Below, in pieces: positions 60,816 to 64,000 of a stretch of 64,000 bases of DNA. The notes under the pieces are model-generated. The model worked only from the letters and a program-made list of their open reading frames with translations, did no database searches and had not been told where the DNA came from. Origin of the DNA: Actinoplanes palleronii (GTDB lineage Bacteria; Actinomycetota; Actinomycetes; Mycobacteriales; Micromonosporaceae); NCBI RefSeq assembly GCF_016862315.1, contig NZ_BOMS01000085.1, positions 19,828 through 83,827 of the forward strand. The letters run 5' to 3'. The stretch's first letter is position 1. Every line of letters starts with the position of its first letter. Both the position numbers and the translations under genes were made by a program.

Positions 60816-61747
60816 TTCGCGGCTCCAACCGTGGTGGTGGTCTGCCGGGTCAGCGACAGGTAGACGTCCTCGAGGGTGCGGCGGCGGCTGCTCAACGCCG
60901 TGACGTGCGCGTCCACCCCGGCGAACCAGCCCAGCACGTCGGCCAGCGCGCGGGTGTCCAGGGCGCCGGTGATCGCGTACTCCCCGGGTGAGCTCTCGGC
61001 GACCTCGTGGCGGGCCTTCAACCCGGTCAGGTCGAGACCCGGGTCGGCGCGCACCTCGAGCAGGTCGATCCCGGCCGCGGCGGTCAGCTCGGCCGGCGTG
61101 CCGGTCGCCGCCACCTGGCCGGACCGCATGATCACCACGTCGTCGGCGAGGCGCTCGGCCTCGTCGAGCAGGTGCGTGGTGAGCAGCACGGAGACGCCGT
61201 CGGCGCGCAGCTCCTCGATCAGCTGCCAGGTGGTGTGCCGGGCCTCGGTGTCCATCCCGGCCGTCGGCTCGTCGAGGAAGACCAGCTCGGGGCGGCCGAC
61301 CAGGGCGACCGCGAGACTCAACCGCTGCTGCTCGCCCCCGGAGAGCCGGCGGAACCGGGTCTTCTCCACTGCGCGGAGTCCGAGCCGGTCGATCAGCATC
61401 TCGGTGTCCAGCGGGTTCGCGGCGAACGAGGCGAACAGGCGCAGGATCTCCCCGGCCGCGGCCCACGGGTAGACGCCGCCGGACTGCAGCATGATGCCCA
61501 GGCGCGGCATCAGCGCGTCGTGCTCGGCGACCGGGTCCATCCCGAGGATCCGCACAGTGCCGGCGTCCGGTTTGCGGAACCCCTCGCAGACCTGGAGCAG
61601 GCTGGTCTTGCCCGCACCGTTGTGACCCAGCAGCGCGAGCACCCGCCCGCGCGGGGCGCTGAGGGACACCCCGTCGACGGCTGTCGTGTCGCCGTAGCGC
61701 ACCACGACGTCTCGTACCTCAACCGCGGCCACGTCGCCACCCACCAT
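60812..61747 (-). CDS. ABC-2 transporter ATPase (second system)
   Basis: 311 residues. Walker A LLGHNGAGKTSLLQ, signature LSGGEQQRLSLAVAL, Walker B LVFLDEPTAGMDTEAR, DrrA-like tail with RRTLEDVYLSLT. ATG 61747 or the adjacent GTG; GGAG lies just upstream. First gene of the six-gene minus-strand set ending with the response regulator. Confidence 0.92.
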   Translation of the reverse strand: MVGGDVAAVEVRDVVVRYGDTTAVDGVSLSAPRGRVLALLGHNGAGKTSLLQVCEGFRKPDAGTVRILGMDPVAEHDALMPRLGIMLQSGGVYPWAAAGEILRLFASFAANPLDTEMLIDRLGLRAVEKTRFRRLSGGEQQRLSLAVALVGRPELVFLDEPTAGMDTEARHTTWQLIEELRADGVSVLLTTHLLDEAERLADDVVIMRSGQVAATGTPAELTAAAGIDLLEVRADPGLDLTGLKARHEVAESSPGEYAITGALDTRALADVLGWFAGVDAHVTALSSRRRTLEDVYLSLTRQTTTTVGAAK

Positions 61748-61931
61748 GAGCTCCGCCCATCCGATCCGCCTCCGGCCACCATACGGCGAGCCGAGCCGGT
61801 GCCCGATCTCGGCAAGCCCTCCGATGGTCTCCCTCACTCACTCTCGCCACCGGCCGCGCCCGCCGCGTCCTACCCAGGACCCCCTCACTCATCCTCCTCG
61901 CGGGTGGTGGGGTGGGCCGGGCGGGTTTCGG

Positions 61932-61944
61932 TAGGGTTCGCGGC
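61932..61944 (+). promoter_or_regulatory. Putative leaderless -10 of the RNase HI gene
   Basis: TAGGGT (61932-61937) followed by seven bases and ATG 61945; no ribosome site. Confidence 0.45.
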
Positions 61945-62415
61945 ATGAGTGAGCAGAGCCGCGTCGTGGAGATCTACACCGACGGGGCCTGCGCGCCGAA
62001 TCCCGGCCCGGGCGGCTGGGGCGCCGTGCTCCGCTGGGGCAAGGCCGAAAAAGATCTGTGCGGCGGCGAGGCCGGCTCGACCACCAACAACCGGATGGAG
62101 CTGATGGCCCCGATCCGCGCCCTGGAGACCCTGAACCGCGCCCCGCTGGTCGTCGACATCTACACGGACAGCGTCTACGTCCGGGACGGCATCACCAAGT
62201 GGGTGTCACGCTGGCGCGCCAACGGCTGGCAGACCTCCGCCCGCCAGCCGGTCAAGAACGTGGACCTCTGGCAGCTCCTCGACGCCGCGGTCCGCCGGCA
62301 CGAAGTTCGCTGGCACTGGGTGAAGGGCCACGCCGGCCACCCGGAGAACGAACGCGCCGACCGCCTGGCCACCCGCGGCCTCCAGGAAGCAGTAGCCGCC
62401 GCCTCCCCCACATAG
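61945..62415 (+). CDS. rnhA: Ribonuclease HI
   Basis: 156 residues. Removes RNA from RNA-DNA hybrids. All four catalytic acids are in place: D13 (IYTDGACAPNPGPGGWG), E52 (NNRMELMAP), D75 (YTDSVYV) and D139 (NERADRLA), plus the conserved His (KGHAGHPEN). Single-gene unit, divergent from the ABC genes. Confidence 0.96.
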   Translation: MSEQSRVVEIYTDGACAPNPGPGGWGAVLRWGKAEKDLCGGEAGSTTNNRMELMAPIRALETLNRAPLVVDIYTDSVYVRDGITKWVSRWRANGWQTSARQPVKNVDLWQLLDAAVRRHEVRWHWVKGHAGHPENERADRLATRGLQEAVAAASPT

Positions 62416-62421
62416 CCGGCT

Positions 62422-62501
62422 CCGCCGCCGCTCTCCCGGCACCGCCGCTCCCGCCGCCGCGCTCGTGGCACCGCCGCTCCCGCCGCCGCTCTCCCGGCGC
62501 T
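62422..62501. repeat. 29-bp GC-rich tandem repeat
   Basis: Units beginning CCGCCGCCGC at 62422, 62451 and 62480, a 29-base period with a few changes and a partial third copy, between RNase HI and the MarR gene. No gene in the remaining gap to 62561. Confidence 0.8.
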
Positions 62502-62561
62502 GAGCCGCGATCTTGACGATTTGTGCGCATATTCGGCCGCGACTCACCACGATCGGGGAGT

Positions 62562-62969
62562 TCAGCGGTCGAGCGCGGCCAACGTACGCAAAAAAGCCTC
62601 GCGGTCGTCCGCCGGCAGGTCCCGCAGCATCACGTCCTCCGCGGCCCGAATCTCGGCCTGCACCGCCCCATGCCGAGCGTGACCGATATCGGTCAGCCCG
62701 AGCAGGCGCACCCGGCGGTCGGCCGGGTCGGGCTCACGCTCGATGAGCCCGCGCTGCTGCAGGTCGTCGAGCACCGGAATGAGCCGGGTCTTGTCCGCAC
62801 CGATGCTCGCCGCCAGCGCCGCCTGGGTCCGCATCGGCCCGCTGGCCAGCGCGTTAAGCACGATGTAGGCCCACATCGACACCCCGTGCCGGGCCAGGAT
62901 CGGCTGCTCCATCGCCAGCAGCCGCCGCCCCACCCGGGAAACCATCGCGCCGAGATCGTCCCTCTCCAC
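62562..62969 (-). CDS. MarR family regulator
   Basis: 135 residues. Winged helix (LASGPMRTQAALAASIGADKTRLIPVLDDL) and the wing EREPDPADRRVRLLGLT are typical MarR. GTG 62969. It is divergent from the DinB-fold gene, and the TAGGC-rich dyad over that gene's start codon is its probable site. Confidence 0.92.
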   Translation of the reverse strand: MERDDLGAMVSRVGRRLLAMEQPILARHGVSMWAYIVLNALASGPMRTQAALAASIGADKTRLIPVLDDLQQRGLIEREPDPADRRVRLLGLTDIGHARHGAVQAEIRAAEDVMLRDLPADDREAFLRTLAALDR

Positions 62970-63037
62970 TCGCGCAGCCTTTCACGCCCGCGACCTCTCC
63001 CCGCGCGACAGTCTCCGCGGCCCGGCACCGATCGGGG

Positions 63038-63080
63038 TTGACGAATAGTAGGCTTAGGTAGATCGTAGGCAGATGCCTAC
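63038..63080 (+). promoter_or_regulatory. MarR-type operator and leaderless promoter
   Basis: TTGACG (63038-63043), a 17-base spacer, GATCGT (63061-63066) and six bases before ATG 63073. A perfect 16-base dyad GTAGGCAGATGCCTAC (63065-63080) sits on the start codon, and TAGGC/TAGGT words recur just upstream (63048, 63056). Confidence 0.65.
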
Positions 63081-63669
63081 CATTACCGAGGACCTCCGTC
63101 AGATCCACGCCGCCGCCGTCCGCGCCACCGTCGACCTGGTCGCGCACGCCACCCCGGACGACCTCACCCGCCCGACACCCTGCGCCGGCTGGGACCTCGC
63201 CGCCCTGCTCGGGCACATGACCGCGCAGCACCACGGTTTCGCCGCCGCCGCTCACGGCCGCGGCGCCGACCTCACCGCCTGGACTCCGACGCGCCCCGAC
63301 GCGGATTTTCTCCATCGGTACGCCGAGGCCACCACCGCGGTACTCGACGCCTTCGCACCGGCCGACGTCCTCGACCGCCCCTTCGACCTGCCCGAGTTGA
63401 GCACCGACCGCACCTTCCCCGGCCACCTGGCGCTCCGCTTCCACCTGGTCGACTACGTGGTGCACGGCTGGGACGTGGCGACGACCCTGTCCCTTCCCTA
63501 CGCACCGAGCCCGGACACCCTGGCCGCCGCCCTCCCGATCGCCCGCGCCGTCCCCGACGGCCCCACCCGGCTGGCCCCGGACGCCGCGTTCGCCCCGGCT
63601 CACCCCGTCCTTCCCGGCACCGACCCGCTCACCGAGATCCTCCTGCTCCTGGGCCGCGACCCGTCCTGA
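63073..63669 (+). CDS. TIGR03086-type DinB-fold metal protein
   Basis: 198 residues of the mycothiol-dependent maleylpyruvate-isomerase-like group. RPTPCAGWDLAALLGHMTAQHHGF at the N-terminus and FHLVDYVVHGWDVATTLSL hold the conserved histidines that bind metal. Probable thiol-linked detoxification; substrate unknown. Regulated by the divergent MarR protein, by inference. Confidence 0.87.
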   Translation: MPTITEDLRQIHAAAVRATVDLVAHATPDDLTRPTPCAGWDLAALLGHMTAQHHGFAAAAHGRGADLTAWTPTRPDADFLHRYAEATTAVLDAFAPADVLDRPFDLPELSTDRTFPGHLALRFHLVDYVVHGWDVATTLSLPYAPSPDTLAAALPIARAVPDGPTRLAPDAAFAPAHPVLPGTDPLTEILLLLGRDPS

Positions 63670-63887
63670 CCAGGCGTTTCTGCCTGACCCCGGCACCCAC
63701 CTCCCCACGCCAACCAGAACGACCACTCCCGTGCACCCCCAGGCCTGAGCCAGGGCGGCACGCGCCCGCAATACCGAACTGCGTCCTTCCACCGCCCCCA
63801 CAGGGGCACCAACCGCACACAAACCCCGCTCGCGCACCCATACCGCCCCCACCACCAAGCCAAGGGCAAAGCCACTCCCCGCCCGCG
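63670..63887. other. C/A-rich gene-free stretch
   Basis: The plus strand is unusually rich in C and A and poor in G and T. Open frames on the minus strand here are low-complexity (Gly/Trp/Arg-rich) and have no family resemblance, so I call no gene. Confidence 0.6.
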
Positions 63888-64000
63888 CCCAAAACCCCCA
63901 CGCAACAGCCAGCCAACCAAGCGCGTGAAGTTACGGCGCCCAGCGCACCCAAAAACCCCACACAACAGGGCGCAACAACCAGCGTGTGAAGTTGCGGCGC
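63888..64000. repeat. 60-bp tandem repeat running off the right edge
   Basis: Two degenerate copies with a 60-base period (starting CCCAAAA at 63888 and 63948). Each ends in a GTGAAGTT-A/G-CGGCGC core, which resembles the GTGTGAAGTT core at 27088 and in the 61-base repeats. It may continue beyond the window. Confidence 0.75.

Noticed and set aside
63600..63965. Minus-strand frames of 110-121 codons near the right edge
   Set aside because: Gly/Trp/Arg-rich translation of C/A-rich DNA; partly overlaps the end of the DinB-fold gene in antisense.

Overview
The window is a high-GC (about 70% or more), gene-dense actinobacterial chromosome segment. Pointers to Micromonosporaceae (Actinoplanes-like) are inference: a DinB/mycothiol-isomerase-fold protein, a SulP-carbonic anhydrase fusion, a response regulator fused to a thioredoxin-reductase-like protein, and several genes that look leaderless (a TANNNT -10 hexamer 6-7 bases before the start codon). 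I saw no rRNA, tRNA, CRISPR array, prophage or insertion sequence. The window reads as ordinary chromosome with several unusual fusions and a striking set of intergenic palindromes.

Layout. 1-3.7 kb (minus): tryptophan catabolism (tryptophan 2,3-dioxygenase, kynureninase, an amidohydrolase cut by the window edge), a YchJ protein and a stand-alone chemoreceptor-like signalling domain. 4.0-16.5 kb (plus): a glucan-utilisation locus: LacI regulator, sugar-binding lipoprotein, two permeases, a GH13 alpha-glucosidase and two large secreted beta-helix enzymes with the residue spacing of GH87 alpha-1,3-glucanases. 16.5-17.3 kb is a gene-free block of structured repeats. 17.3-20.7 kb (minus): SulP-carbonic anhydrase and a nucleotide-sugar epimerase. 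20.9-27.1 kb (plus): an operon of a GCS2/ATP-grasp fusion, an N-acetylglutaminylglutamine-type amidotransferase and an S9 peptidase, resembling the NAGGN osmolyte systems but with different partners. 27.4-31.8 kb: an RHH/Clp-N protein, MFS transporter, membrane protein, DinB protein and methyltransferase. 31.9-36.7 kb (minus): a redox-signalling cluster: SRPBCC protein, cNMP-binding histidine kinase, a 30-codon ORF, REC-thioredoxin-reductase fusion, and an NAD kinase-GNAT fusion. 36.8-42.4 kb: HAD phosphatase, a methyltransferase with a degenerate kinase-like N-terminus, DUF1684 protein, Acg-like nitroreductase and membrane sulfatase. 42.5-46.9 kb (plus): TetR regulator and a heterodimeric ABC exporter. 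46.9-47.4 kb: YefM-YoeB toxin-antitoxin pair. 47.5-56.4 kb (minus): two giant secreted Calx-beta proteins, the first behind a c-di-GMP-I (GEMM) riboswitch. 56.6-61.7 kb (minus): two ABC-2 transporters and a NarL-type two-component system in overlapping genes. 61.9-64 kb: RNase HI, a MarR regulator divergent from a DinB-fold protein, and C/A-rich repetitive DNA.

Cross-cutting signals. Seven 53-base hairpins that open with GGCTGG and close with CCAGC[C/T] lie only between convergent genes, and their stems show compensatory changes. All six convergent gene junctions carry a long palindrome. A 61-base tandem repeat at 27.1 kb shares a GTGTGAAGTT core with a 60-base tandem repeat at the right edge.
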